From positions 62,001 to 126,000 of the forward strand of contig NZ_BJTV01000005.1 in the NCBI RefSeq assembly GCF_007176755.1: a stretch of DNA of 64,000 nucleotides. Reading direction: 5' to 3'. A program made the position numbers and the translations under genes. Source of the DNA: Streptomyces sp. 1-11 (lineage in GTDB: Bacteria > Actinomycetota > Actinomycetes > Streptomycetales > Streptomycetaceae). The notes under the pieces were generated by a model, which was not told the origin of the DNA, made no database searches, and saw only the letters and a program-made list of their open reading frames with translations. How positions within the stretch are numbered: the first letter of the stretch is position 1; every line of letters begins with the position of its first letter. Below, piece after piece: positions 54,352 to 63,320 of this stretch.

Positions 54352-55854
54352 CTCCGGCACCGGCGTCTCGGACCGGGCCCCGCGACCGGGGGCCCGGGCG
54401 GTCACCATCAGGCCCGCCACCAGGCCGGCCAGCAGCACCACGCCCGCCGCCCAGGAGATCGCGACCGTGTAGCCGTGCACCACGCCCGCCGGGACGACCG
54501 CGGCCCTGGTGGCCGGGCCGCGCAGGTGGGCGGTGAGGTAGGCGGCGCTGCTGGTGGTGGCGACGGTGTTGAGCAGGGCCGTGCCGATCGAGCCGCCCAC
54601 CTGCTGGGAGGTGTTGACGGTCGCCGAGGTGACCCCGGCGTCGCGCGGGGCCACTCCGGCGGTCGCGGTGGCGAACACCGGCATGAAGGTCAGGCCCATG
54701 CCGAGGCCCATCAGGATCAGCGCGGGCAGGATCTCGCCGGTGTAGGAGGAGCCGACGGTCATCCGGGTCAGCAGCAGCAGCCCGGAGGCGGCCAGCAGCA
54801 TGCCGGGCACCATGAGCATGCGCGGGGCCGCCCGCTGCAGCAGCCGGGCCGAGATCTGGGTGGAGCCGACGATGATCGCGGCGGTCAGCGGCAGGAAGGC
54901 CAGGCCTGCCCGGACCGGCGAGTAGCCGAGGATGACCTGCAGGTAGTAGGTCATGAACAGGAACAGCCCGAACATGCCGATCACCGCGAGCATCATGGTC
55001 AGGAAGCAGCCCGCGCGGTTGCGGTCCCGGACGATGTGCAGCGGGAGCAGCGGGCTCGGCGCCCGGGTCTGCCACCGGACGAACACCGTGAGCAGCACCG
55101 CGCCGGACGCGAACAGGGCGAGCACCAGCGGGTCGGTCCAGCCGCGCGGCTCCGCCTCGGCGAAGCCGTAGACGATCGCGACGAGCCCGCCGCAGCCGAG
55201 CACCGCACCGGGCACGTCGAGACGGGCCTCTCGGTGGCCGGGGCGGTCGTGCAGCAGGGCGAAGGCGCCGAGCACCGCGACGGCGGCGATGGGCACGTTG
55301 ACGTACAGGCACCAGCGCCAGTCCAGGTACTCGGTGAGCAGGCCGCCGACGATGAATCCGATCGCCGAGCCGCTGCCGGCCAGGGCGCCGTAGATGCCGA
55401 AGGCCTTGCCGCGCTCGCGCGGGTCGGTGAACGTCGTGGTCAGCAGACTCAGCGCGGAGGGTGCGAGCAGGGCGGCGAAGACGCCCTGCAGGGCGCGGGC
55501 GCCGAAGAGCATGCCGGAGCTGTTGGCCGCGCCGCCCACCGCCGAGGCGGCCGCGAAGCCGACGAGCCCGATGACGAAGGTGTGCTTGCGGCCCACGAGG
55601 TCGGCGATCCGGCCGCCGAGCAGCAGGAGTCCGCCGAAGGCCAGTGTGTAGGCGGTGATCACCCACTGCCGGTCGCCGTCGGACATGTGCAGTTCGCGCT
55701 GGGCCGAGGGGAGTGCGATGTTCACGATCGTCGCGTCCAGGACCACCATGAGCTGGGCGAGGGCGATGACGACCAGGCCCCACCAGCGGTGGGGATCGGC
55801 TTGTACGGCGTCGGCGCGCGCCGGCGGGCCCTCACCCTTTCGGCGGGTATCCAT
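54340..55854 (-). CDS. DHA2-type MFS drug exporter (EmrB/QacA-like)
   Basis: 504 residues with 14 membrane segments. Motif A is GGRIADLVGRKHTFVIGLVG, motif B/C includes RALQGVFAALLAPSALSLLT and the drug-antiporter motif GIYGALAGSGSAIGFIVGGL. The first helix MVVLDATIVNIALPSAQREL is the DHA2 signature. It should export cationic or amphipathic drugs with proton antiport. No substrate is evident. A plausible ATG at 55854 begins the conserved region. Confidence 0.93.
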   Translation of the reverse strand: MDTRRKGEGPPARADAVQADPHRWWGLVVIALAQLMVVLDATIVNIALPSAQRELHMSDGDRQWVITAYTLAFGGLLLLGGRIADLVGRKHTFVIGLVGFAAASAVGGAANSSGMLFGARALQGVFAALLAPSALSLLTTTFTDPRERGKAFGIYGALAGSGSAIGFIVGGLLTEYLDWRWCLYVNVPIAAVAVLGAFALLHDRPGHREARLDVPGAVLGCGGLVAIVYGFAEAEPRGWTDPLVLALFASGAVLLTVFVRWQTRAPSPLLPLHIVRDRNRAGCFLTMMLAVIGMFGLFLFMTYYLQVILGYSPVRAGLAFLPLTAAIIVGSTQISARLLQRAAPRMLMVPGMLLAASGLLLLTRMTVGSSYTGEILPALILMGLGMGLTFMPVFATATAGVAPRDAGVTSATVNTSQQVGGSIGTALLNTVATTSSAAYLTAHLRGPATRAAVVPAGVVHGYTVAISWAAGVVLLAGLVAGLMVTARAPGRGARSETPVPESVR

Positions 55855-55971
55855 CTGGTCAGAACACCATGAATCGGTGGGTATCGCATCCGGGTGCGCC
55901 GGGACCCGCGCCGGCGGAGCGGTTCGCCCGGGCCGGGACCGGTTGTCAGTGGCGCGGTGCAGCATGGGGGC

Positions 55972-56655
55972 ATGGCGAGCAGAGCGACGGGTGCGGACGG
56001 GACACGGGTGAAGGGCGCGCGGCGGCCGGAGGTGCGGCTGCCGCCCCTGGAGCCCTGGAGCGGCGGCGCGCTGGAGCCGGACGGCGACTACGACGGCCTT
56101 CAGTTCCGGGCGGCCGACCTGACCGGGCAGGACGGCGCGGGCGCCCGCTTCATGGACTGCGCGCTCACCGGCTGCGTGGTGGACGAGGCGGTGCTGCGCC
56201 GGGCGCGGGTGCTGGACTCGGTCCTGAGCGGCCCGCGGGGTGTCGGCACGGACCTGGCCGAGGCCACGTTCCGGGACGTCGAGCTGCTCGATCCCCGGCT
56301 GGGCGGCACCCAGATGCACGGCGCCGTGCTGGAGCGGGTCGTGATCCGCGGCGGCAAGATCGACTTCCTCAACCTCCGCGAGGCCCGGCTCAGGGACGTC
56401 GTCTTCGAGAACTGCGTCCTGGTCGAGCCGGACTTCGCCGGGGCCCGTCTGGAGCGGGTGGAGTTCACCGGCTGCGCCCTGAAGGAGGCCGACTTCGGCG
56501 GCGCCACGCTGAAGGACGTCGACCTGCGCGGGGCCGCCCCGCTGGAGGTCGTCCGGGGCCTGGACCGGCTGGCGGGGGCGGTGATCAGCACCGGTCAGCT
56601 GCTGGACCTGGCCCCGCTGCTGGCCGGTGCGCTGGGCATCAGGGTGGCGGACTGA
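55972..56655 (+). CDS. pentapeptide-repeat protein
   Basis: 227 residues. From about residue 45 the sequence carries imperfect A(D/N)LxX repeats: LQFRAADLTGQDGAGARFMD, CVVDEAVLRRARVLDSVLSG, EFTGCALKEADFGGATLKDV. This forms a quadrilateral beta-helix; some members mimic DNA to inhibit gyrase (MfpA), others are structural. This one is short and lacks the usual perfect repeats, so its target is unknown. ATG 55972 begins the conserved N-terminus. Confidence 0.85.
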   Translation: MASRATGADGTRVKGARRPEVRLPPLEPWSGGALEPDGDYDGLQFRAADLTGQDGAGARFMDCALTGCVVDEAVLRRARVLDSVLSGPRGVGTDLAEATFRDVELLDPRLGGTQMHGAVLERVVIRGGKIDFLNLREARLRDVVFENCVLVEPDFAGARLERVEFTGCALKEADFGGATLKDVDLRGAAPLEVVRGLDRLAGAVISTGQLLDLAPLLAGALGIRVAD

Positions 56656-56659
56656 GGGC

Positions 56660-57232
56660 TCAGGACACGCGGGGGAAGCGGGCCTGCAGGGTCCAGATCG
56701 CCGGGTTCTCCGACAGGTCCTCGTGGAGATCGCCCAGGTCGGCGATCAGGTCGTGCAGGAAGTCGCGGGACTCCCGGCGCAGTTCGGCGTGGGAGAAGGA
56801 CAGCGGGGCCTCCTCGGCCGGCATCCAGTCGGCCTCGATGTCCACCCAGCCGAACCGGCGCTCGAACAGCATCCGGTCGGTGGACTCGGTGAAGTCCAGC
56901 TCCGCCCGCTGCGGCCGGGAGGCACGCGAGCCCATCGGGTCCCGGTCCAGCCGCTCCACGATGTCGCACAGCGCCCACGCGAAGTCCAGCACCGGCACCC
57001 ATCCCCAGGCTGTGGACAGCTCCCGGTCCGACTTGGTGTCCGCCAGATAGACGTCCCCGCAGAACAGGTCGTGCCGCAGCGCGCGGACGTCCGCGCGGCG
57101 GTAGTCGGTCTGCGGCGGGTCGGGGAAGCGGTTGGAGAGGGCGTAGCCGATGTCGAGCACGCAGGAGATGGTGTCACGCCCCGCCGCCGCGTCCCGCCCC
57201 GGTGCGCGCCGCCGCCGTAGGATCACTGACAT
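56660..57232 (-). CDS. conserved hypothetical protein
   Basis: About 191 residues, beginning ILRRRRAPGRD and then VLDIGYALSNRFPDPPQTDY, HDLFCGDVYLADTKSDRELS and WVPVLDFAWALCDIVERLD. Acidic and aromatic throughout; I do not recognise the family. The listed ATG at 57232 overlaps the start of the divergent M1 peptidase gene by two bases, so the internal GTG 57160 is a good alternative. A leaderless M1 transcript would constrain this start. Confidence 0.7.
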   Translation of the reverse strand: MSVILRRRRAPGRDAAAGRDTISCVLDIGYALSNRFPDPPQTDYRRADVRALRHDLFCGDVYLADTKSDRELSTAWGWVPVLDFAWALCDIVERLDRDPMGSRASRPQRAELDFTESTDRMLFERRFGWVDIEADWMPAEEAPLSFSHAELRRESRDFLHDLIADLGDLHEDLSENPAIWTLQARFPRVS

Positions 57233-58622
57233 GTCCAGATCCGCACGCCTTGTCCCGGCCGTCGCGGCCCTCCTGGCGCTCTCCCTCACCGGCACCGCCT
57301 GCGACGCGGGCGTACGCGGCACCCCGGGCGGCTCGGGCGTGCACGACCCGTACTTCCCGAAGGCGGGCAACGGCGGCTACGACGTCACCCATTACGCCCT
57401 CACCCTCGACTACGCGCCGGCCACCCGCAGGCTCACCGGCAGGGCCGTGATCACCGCCCGCGCCACCCACGATCTGACCGCCTTCGACCTCGACCTCGAC
57501 GGGCTGGACGTCGGCTCGGTCACCGTCGACGGCCGGGACGCCCGCTGGAACCGGGCCGGCCAGGAACTGACCGTCCGCCCCCACGACGACCTCCGCGCGG
57601 GCCGGACCTTCACCGCCGCCGTCCGCTACTCCGGCGTCCCGCGGACCCTCACCGACCCCGACGGCTCCAAGGAGGGCTGGCTGCGCACCGCCGACGGCGC
57701 GCTCGGCCTCGGCGAGCCGGTCGGCTCGATGGCCTGGTTCCCCGGCAACCACCACCCCTCGGACAAGGCGGCCTACGACATCACCGTCACCGTCCCCGAC
57801 GGGCTGCAGGCCGTCTCCAACGGGGAGCTCACCGGCCGGACCGGCAAGAACGGCCGGACGACGTACTCCTGGCACGCCGCCGAGCCGATGGCGAGCTACG
57901 TGGCCACCGTCGCGATCGGCCGCTTCGACATCGGCCGCACCACCGGGCCGCACGGCCTGCCCGTCCTCACCGCCGTCGACCCGCAGCAGGCGAAGGCGAG
58001 CAAGGGTGTCCTGGCGAAGATCCCGGAGATCCTCGGCTGGGAGGAGCGCAACTTCGGGCCGTACCCCTTCTCCTCCGCCGGCGCGATCGTCGACCGCCCG
58101 GGGGACGCCCAGTACGCCCTGGAGACCCAGACCCGCCCCGTCTTCCCCGGCGCCCCCGACACCGGCACGCTCGTCCACGAACTCGCCCATCAGTGGTACG
58201 GCGACTCGGTCACCCCGCTGAGCTGGCGGGACATGTGGCTCAACGAGGGCTTCGCGACGTACGCGGAGTGGCTGTACCAGGAGGACCACGGCGGCAAGAG
58301 CGCCCAGCAGACCTTCACCGACCTGTACGGCAGCCACGACGACTCCCTGTGGGCCTTCCCGCCGGCGAGGCCGGCCGACGCCGCGCACATCTCCGGCCGG
58401 CCGGTCTACGAGCGCGGCGCGATGGTGCTGCAGAAGATCCGCCGGAAGGTGGGGGACGCCGTCTTCCACGACATCCTGCGGGGCTGGGCCGCCGCCCACC
58501 GCCACGGCACCGCCGACACCGCGCAGTTCACCGCGTTCGTGGAGAGGAAGGCCCCGGACAAGGACTTCGGCGAGATCTGGAAGGACTGGCTCTACGGAGA
58601 CGGCAGGCCGGACCGCCCGTGA
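57231..58622 (+). CDS. M1-family metallopeptidase lipoprotein
   Basis: 463 residues. Lipobox LTGTAC at the end of a short signal peptide anchors it outside the membrane. The zinc-binding motif HELAHQW starts at H316 and the third ligand is in WLNEGFATYAEW, both diagnostic of gluzincin M1 aminopeptidases. The N-terminal beta domain is VTHYALTLDYAPATRRLTGR. GAMEN is not conserved (YALETQT), as in several bacterial M1 homologues. TAGGAT at 57218-57223 is seven bases before the ATG: likely leaderless. Confidence 0.93.
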   Translation: MSRSARLVPAVAALLALSLTGTACDAGVRGTPGGSGVHDPYFPKAGNGGYDVTHYALTLDYAPATRRLTGRAVITARATHDLTAFDLDLDGLDVGSVTVDGRDARWNRAGQELTVRPHDDLRAGRTFTAAVRYSGVPRTLTDPDGSKEGWLRTADGALGLGEPVGSMAWFPGNHHPSDKAAYDITVTVPDGLQAVSNGELTGRTGKNGRTTYSWHAAEPMASYVATVAIGRFDIGRTTGPHGLPVLTAVDPQQAKASKGVLAKIPEILGWEERNFGPYPFSSAGAIVDRPGDAQYALETQTRPVFPGAPDTGTLVHELAHQWYGDSVTPLSWRDMWLNEGFATYAEWLYQEDHGGKSAQQTFTDLYGSHDDSLWAFPPARPADAAHISGRPVYERGAMVLQKIRRKVGDAVFHDILRGWAAAHRHGTADTAQFTAFVERKAPDKDFGEIWKDWLYGDGRPDRP

Positions 58623-58665
58623 CGGACGGCCCGGCCTGCCGGGAACGCGCTGAGGGGGGCAGGCC

Positions 58666-60291
58666 CTAGTTGACGTTGACCGCCTTCCAGGCCGCCGCCA
58701 CCGCGTTGTACTCCGCGCTGCCCGAGCCGTACAGGGCGGCCGCGGCCTGCAGGGTGCCGGTGCGGGCGCCCGCGTAGTTGGTGGTCGAGGTGAAGTACGT
58801 GCTCAGGGCCTTGTACCAGATCTGGATCGCCTTGTCGCGGCCGATGCCGGTGACCGTGGAGCCGTCGTACGTCGGGGAGTTGTAGGACACCCCGTTGACC
58901 GTCTTCGCGCCGCTGCCCTCGGACAGCAGGTAGAAGAAGTGGTTGGCGACACCGGACGAGTAGTGCACGTCCAGGCGGCCTACGGACTTCGACCAGTAGT
59001 CGGCGGAGCCGCCGTCCTTGCTGGGCTTGTCCATGTAGCGCAGCGGGGTGCCGTTGCCGTTGATGTCGATCTTCTCGCCGATGAGGTAGTCACCGGGGTC
59101 GGAGGAGTTGTTCGCGAAGAACTCCACCGCGGTGCCCATGATGTCGCTGGTGGCCTCGTTCAGGCCGCCGGACTCGCCCCGGTAGTTGAGCTTCGCGGTG
59201 GCCGCGGTCAGCCCGTGGCTCATCTCGTGGCCGGCCACGTCCAGCGAGGTCAGCGGGTCCGCGTTGCCGGAGCCGTCGCCGTACGTCATGCAGAAGCAGC
59301 TGTCGTCCCAGAAGGCGTTGACGTAGGCGTTGCCGTAGTGGACGCGGGAGTAGGCGGCCTTGCCGTCGCCCGCGATGCCGTTGCGGTTGAAGGCGGACTT
59401 GTAGAAGTCCCAGGTGACGGCGGCGCCGTAGGCGGCGTCCACGGCGGCGGTCTGGCGGTTGGAGACGGTGCCGTTGCCCCAGACGTCGTCGGCGTCGTGG
59501 AAGAGGGCGCCGGTGCCGGTGGTGCCGCCGTTCAGGTCGTACGTCTTGTGGCCGCCGCGGCCGCCGTCGATCAGGTCGTAGCCGCCGGAGGCGGAGGCGG
59601 TGGTGCCGATGGTGACCGTGCCGCTGTACTGGCTGGTGCCCGTGCCGGTCTCGATCGCCTCGTAGGAGTAGATCTTCTTGCCGGTCCGCGCGTCGGTGAC
59701 GACGTGCAGCTCGCTCGGGGTGCCGTCGTGCTGGACGCCCTTGACCACGGACTCGTAGGCGAGCACCGGCTTGGCGCCGGCGGCCCAGACCACCTTGCGG
59801 GAGGACGAGGCGGTGGCCTTCGCGGTGTCCGCGGCCTTGACGGCGGTCTTCTTCGCGCCGGTGGCGGAGACGGCGGCCGTGGTGGTCGGCACGGATATGC
59901 GGGCCTTCGCCGCCTTGCTGACCCCCTTCAGGGAGCCGTTCTTCGCCACGTGGGTGACCAGGTCGCCGCCGAGCACGGGAAGACCCGCGTACGTCCGCTC
60001 GTAGCGGGTGTGGACGGTGCCGTCCGCGTCCTTGACGACGTCCCGGACGATCAGCTTCTCCTTGGCTCCCAGCCCGAGCTCCCGGGCCGTGGCGCCGGCG
60101 TGCCGCTGGGCCGTGCCGATGGCGGCGGCGCGGGCCGGTGCGCTGAGCGGGACGGCCAGGGCGCCGGGGGTGTGCGTGGGGGCGGCGGTGGCGGAGCCGT
60201 TCTGCAGCGCGAGGACGACCATCGCCGCCGAGCCGGCGAGTGCGACGGCGCGCACGGCGGTCCTGCGGGGGGCGCTGGGGTGCTGTGTCAC
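58666..60291 (-). CDS. secreted M4-family thermolysin-like protease
   Basis: 541 residues: signal peptide (RTAVRAVALAGSAAMVVLAL), a FTP/PepSY-type propeptide (about 40-200), then the M4 catalytic domain with DVAGHEMSHGLTAATAKL (HExxH), GGLNEATSDIMGTAVEFF (Glu ligand), YMDKPSKDGGSADYW and HYSSGVANHFFYLL (His of the substrate site). It is an extracellular neutral protease needing Zn and Ca, autoprocessed on secretion. GTG 60291 has AAGGAG immediately upstream. Confidence 0.94.
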   Translation of the reverse strand: MTQHPSAPRRTAVRAVALAGSAAMVVLALQNGSATAAPTHTPGALAVPLSAPARAAAIGTAQRHAGATARELGLGAKEKLIVRDVVKDADGTVHTRYERTYAGLPVLGGDLVTHVAKNGSLKGVSKAAKARISVPTTTAAVSATGAKKTAVKAADTAKATASSSRKVVWAAGAKPVLAYESVVKGVQHDGTPSELHVVTDARTGKKIYSYEAIETGTGTSQYSGTVTIGTTASASGGYDLIDGGRGGHKTYDLNGGTTGTGALFHDADDVWGNGTVSNRQTAAVDAAYGAAVTWDFYKSAFNRNGIAGDGKAAYSRVHYGNAYVNAFWDDSCFCMTYGDGSGNADPLTSLDVAGHEMSHGLTAATAKLNYRGESGGLNEATSDIMGTAVEFFANNSSDPGDYLIGEKIDINGNGTPLRYMDKPSKDGGSADYWSKSVGRLDVHYSSGVANHFFYLLSEGSGAKTVNGVSYNSPTYDGSTVTGIGRDKAIQIWYKALSTYFTSTTNYAGARTGTLQAAAALYGSGSAEYNAVAAAWKAVNVN

Positions 60292-60521
60292 TCGATCTCC
60301 TTCTGGCTGGCCTCCGGTGGGGCCGGAGACACAGTTGGGGCACAGGGGATGCACAAGCTGCGGCGGGTGCGGAGAGAGTGACACCGTTAAGGCCCTGTTT
60401 GACAGAGCGCCGACAAAACTTTACGTGTTCATATCCGAATGCCGTGCCCCGGAAACCGTTATCCGGACGTCCGCCGAGTGCTCAACTCGTCATTCCCACA
60501 GCGGATTTGAGGACTCCGGCG

Positions 60522-61076
60522 TCACACCTGACCTTCCGGCGCCCCTGCCGGGCCGGTCGGCGTGCGCAGCACCTTGCGCAGTACGGCGCAGGGGCGGTCG
60601 AGGGCGCGGTCGGTGCGGTGGTCGACCACCTCGTAGCCGAGGGCGGTCCAGAAGGCCAGCGCGCGGGTGTTGCCCTCCAGGACGGCCAGGCTCACGGCCC
60701 GGCGGCCGGCGGCCCGGAAGCGCTCCTCGACCTCCGTGACCACGCGCCGGCCGTACCCCTTGCCCTGCTCTGCCCCGCTCACCATCAGCAGGCCGATCCA
60801 CGGATCGGGCTCGGCCGGGTCGGGATGGCGGGCCAGCGTGATCGCGACCGCGACCAGGCGCCCCTCGGACCGGGCCAGCAGCACCTCGGCGCCCGGCTGG
60901 GCCAGCTCGTCGGCCAGCGCCGCCGCCACCTGCTCGGCCCGGATGTCGTCCGGGTCGGGGAACTCGCCGCTGAGCGCGTGGAACTCGCGGTTGGAGGCGT
61001 GAAGCGCCGTCAGTTCGGTGAGCAGCGGGGCCGGGAGGTCGCGGTCGGCGCCGATGACGAGGGGCTCGAAGATCAC
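60522..61076 (-). CDS. GNAT-family acetyltransferase
   Basis: 184 residues. The acetyl-CoA binding loop is GAEQGKGYGRRVVTEVEERF and VLEGNTRALAFWTALGYEVV is the C-terminal GNAT signature. The substrate is unknown. TACGTT (minus strand, 61088-61083) lies six bases before GTG 61076, so the message is probably leaderless; an upstream ATG at 61184 would add a Pro/Arg-rich tail. Confidence 0.87.
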   Translation of the reverse strand: MIFEPLVIGADRDLPAPLLTELTALHASNREFHALSGEFPDPDDIRAEQVAAALADELAQPGAEVLLARSEGRLVAVAITLARHPDPAEPDPWIGLLMVSGAEQGKGYGRRVVTEVEERFRAAGRRAVSLAVLEGNTRALAFWTALGYEVVDHRTDRALDRPCAVLRKVLRTPTGPAGAPEGQV

Positions 61077-61194
61077 ACGGGCAACGTACCGCGCGGTGTG
61101 CCGGCGCCTCGGCCGGATCTCCGCGCGCCCCCCGGGCAGCCCGGGAGGGCCCCCGCCCCGAGGGGCCGGGGGCTCCCGCTCCACGCGGTGCGTG

Positions 61195-61770
61195 TCAGAC
61201 GTTCACACCGAAGTCCTGGGCGATGCCCACCAGGCCCGAGGCGTAACCCTGGCCCACCGCGCGGAACTTCCACTCCGCGCCGTTGCGGTACAGCTCGCCG
61301 AAGACCATGGCCGTCTCGGTGGCGGCGTCCTCGGAGAGGTCGTAGCGGGCGATCTCGGCGCCGCCGGCCTGGTTGACGATGCGGATGTAGGCGTTGCGGA
61401 CCTGGCCGAAGTTCTGGCCGCGGTTCTCGGCGTCGTAGATGGAGACCGGGAAGACGATCTTGTCGACGTCGGCCGGGAGGGCGGCCAGGTTGACGTTGAT
61501 CGCCTCGTCGTCGCCCTCGCCCTCGCCGGTGCGGTTGTCACCGGTGTGGACGATCGAGCTGTCCGGCGTCTGCTTGTTGTTGAAGAAGACGAAGTGGGCG
61601 TCCGAGTAGACCTTGCCCTGCGCGTTGACCGCGATGGCGGAGGCGTCCAGGTCGAAGTCCGTGCCGGTGGTGGTGCGGACGTCCCAGCCGAGGCCCACGG
61701 TGACGGCGGTCAGGCCCGGAGCCTCCTTGGTGAGCGAGACGTTGCCACCCTTGGACAGGCTTACAGCCAT
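61195..61770 (-). CDS. TerD-family protein
   Basis: 191 residues of the tellurium-resistance/calcium-binding family: [60 protein letters not shown] (acidic Ca site with [10 protein letters not shown]), and [20 protein letters not shown]. TerD proteins occur widely in Streptomyces in stress and development; a direct role in tellurite resistance here is not shown. A GC stem-loop follows at about 61139-61178. Confidence 0.95.
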   Translation of the reverse strand: MAVSLSKGGNVSLTKEAPGLTAVTVGLGWDVRTTTGTDFDLDASAIAVNAQGKVYSDAHFVFFNNKQTPDSSIVHTGDNRTGEGEGDDEAINVNLAALPADVDKIVFPVSIYDAENRGQNFGQVRNAYIRIVNQAGGAEIARYDLSEDAATETAMVFGELYRNGAEWKFRAVGQGYASGLVGIAQDFGVNV

Positions 61771-61950
61771 GATTGGGAGTCCCTTCCCTAGTTATTCGTG
61801 CGCATCTGTGCCGACGAAGCTACCGTCACCCGGGACAACGTCGAGGGGTGTCCCGGTGGTTCCGGATCCCTTTACCTTTTTTACCCATGTGGCCGTCAGC
61901 CGGTGAAAACCGGGTGACGTGGGACGGGCCGGGCCGGGAACATGGGAGGC

Positions 61951-62379
61951 ATGTCCGGTCCCCATGTCATCCGCGGTTCGGTCTCGCTGCCCGAGGCCGA
62001 GCTGATGTGGCGTTTCTCCAGGTCCTCGGGGCCGGGCGGGCAGCACGTCAACACCAGTGACTCCCAGGTCGAGCTGCGCTTCGACCTCGCGCGCACCGAG
62101 GCGCTGCCGGCGGTGTGGAAGGAGCGGGCGCTGGGCCGGCTGGCCGGGCGGCTGGTCGACGGGGTGGTCGTCGTGCGGTCCTCCGAGCACCGCTCCCAGT
62201 GGCGCAACCGCGAGGCCGCCGCCGTACGCCTCGCCGCCCTGCTCGCCGAGGCCACCGCGCCCCCGCCCCGGCCCCGCCGTCCCACCCGCGTGCCCCGCGG
62301 CATCAACGAGCGCAGGCTGCGCGAGAAGAAGCAGCGCTCGGAGCGCAAGCGCGGCCGCTCCGGGCGGGACTGGGGATAG
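61951..62379 (+). CDS. arfB: alternative ribosome-rescue factor ArfB (peptidyl-tRNA hydrolase)
   Basis: 142 residues. ArfB hydrolyses peptidyl-tRNA in ribosomes stalled without a stop codon. The GGQ motif is at residues 29-31 (SGPGGQHVNTSDSQVELRFD). The basic C-terminal tail (GINERRLREKKQRSERKRGR) inserts into the empty mRNA channel. GGGAGG lies just before ATG 61951; 61942 is also in frame. Confidence 0.93.
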   Translation: MSGPHVIRGSVSLPEAELMWRFSRSSGPGGQHVNTSDSQVELRFDLARTEALPAVWKERALGRLAGRLVDGVVVVRSSEHRSQWRNREAAAVRLAALLAEATAPPPRPRRPTRVPRGINERRLREKKQRSERKRGRSGRDWG

Positions 62380-62401
62380 CCGGGAGCCCGGCGGCGGCCC
62401 G

Positions 62402-62986
62402 TCAGCCCAACTGGCGGTAGCGGCCGCGGAAGTACATCAGCGGGCCGCCCTCGGCGCCCGGCACCCGCGCGGACAGCACCCGGCCGATGACGAGGGTGTG
62501 GTCGCCCGCCGTCACCCGCTGCTCGGTGCGGCACTCCAGGGTGGCCAGCGCGCCGTCCAGCAGCGGGGCGCCGGTGATCTCACCGCGCGCCCGGGGCAGG
62601 TCCTGGAAGAGCAGCCGGTCGCTGATGCGGCCCTTCATGGCGAAGCGCCCGGCGATGTGGCGCTGGCTCTCGGCGAGCACCGATACCGCCCACAGCGGCT
62701 GTTCGTCCAGCAGGTCGTCCATGCGCGAGCCCTCGCGCAGGCTGACCAGCACCAGCGGCGGGTCCAGCGAGACGGACATGAAGGCGGTGGCGGTCATGCC
62801 GACGTCCTCGCCGACCGGCGCGCCCGGGTCGTCGGGGTCCAGCGGCGGTTCCTGCGCGGTCACCAGGACCACGCCCGCGGCCAGCCGGGACATGGCGGCC
62901 CGGAACTCGTCGTTGCTCACCCCCTCAGCATGCCCGGAAGCGGCTGTGGCGGTGGTGGTGGAGGAGGTGTTCAGCACACCCTGCAC
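62402..62986 (-). CDS. flavin reductase-like domain protein
   Basis: 194 residues. RAAMSRLAAGVVLVTAQEPP, GMTATAFMSVSLDPPLVLVS and DGALATLECRTEQRVTAGDH match the FMN-binding split barrel of NAD(P)H:flavin oxidoreductases (the small component of two-component monooxygenases). It would supply reduced FMN or FAD. No partner oxygenase is next to it. GTG 62986 is listed; the conserved part begins about 25 residues later. Confidence 0.85.
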   Translation of the reverse strand: MQGVLNTSSTTTATAASGHAEGVSNDEFRAAMSRLAAGVVLVTAQEPPLDPDDPGAPVGEDVGMTATAFMSVSLDPPLVLVSLREGSRMDDLLDEQPLWAVSVLAESQRHIAGRFAMKGRISDRLLFQDLPRARGEITGAPLLDGALATLECRTEQRVTAGDHTLVIGRVLSARVPGAEGGPLMYFRGRYRQLG

Positions 62987-63320
62987 GCTAATCTCCGCGC
63001 CAAGCGCGCCGCATCGGGCCCTGGCCCGAGCCGGGTCCTAGGACCGGGGGACCACGACGTGACGGTTCGTGCATCATGTGCACACGACGACAAAGTTTGC
63101 GTTCAGGAAACGCACAGGGAAAACGCAGAAACTCCACTCAATTGTTCACGTTCCCCTGTGACTTGAGTCACAAGGGGCAGATATTGTTGACCCTGTGTAC
63201 CGAGTGGGCAGCGCGCTGTGATTCAGTGGCTGAAGACCACTGAGAGACGACGGGACGCACGGTAGGGAAGCGCCAGAGACAGCCCTTGACGCGCTGCGAG
63301 GTCTCGGGGGGAGGGCGAGC
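62987..63320. other. cdgB upstream regulatory region
   Basis: 334 bp without a gene between the divergent flavin reductase and cdgB. It carries the BldD-like palindrome and AT-richer segments (AACTCCACTCAATTGTTCAC), consistent with a regulated developmental promoter. Confidence 0.55.
63158..63173. promoter_or_regulatory. BldD-like binding palindrome
   Basis: TGTGAC-TTGA-GTCACA is an inverted repeat of the GTGAC(n)GTCAC type recognised by the developmental repressor BldD when bound to c-di-GMP. It lies about 150 bp before the cdgB ATG. Confidence 0.65.
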
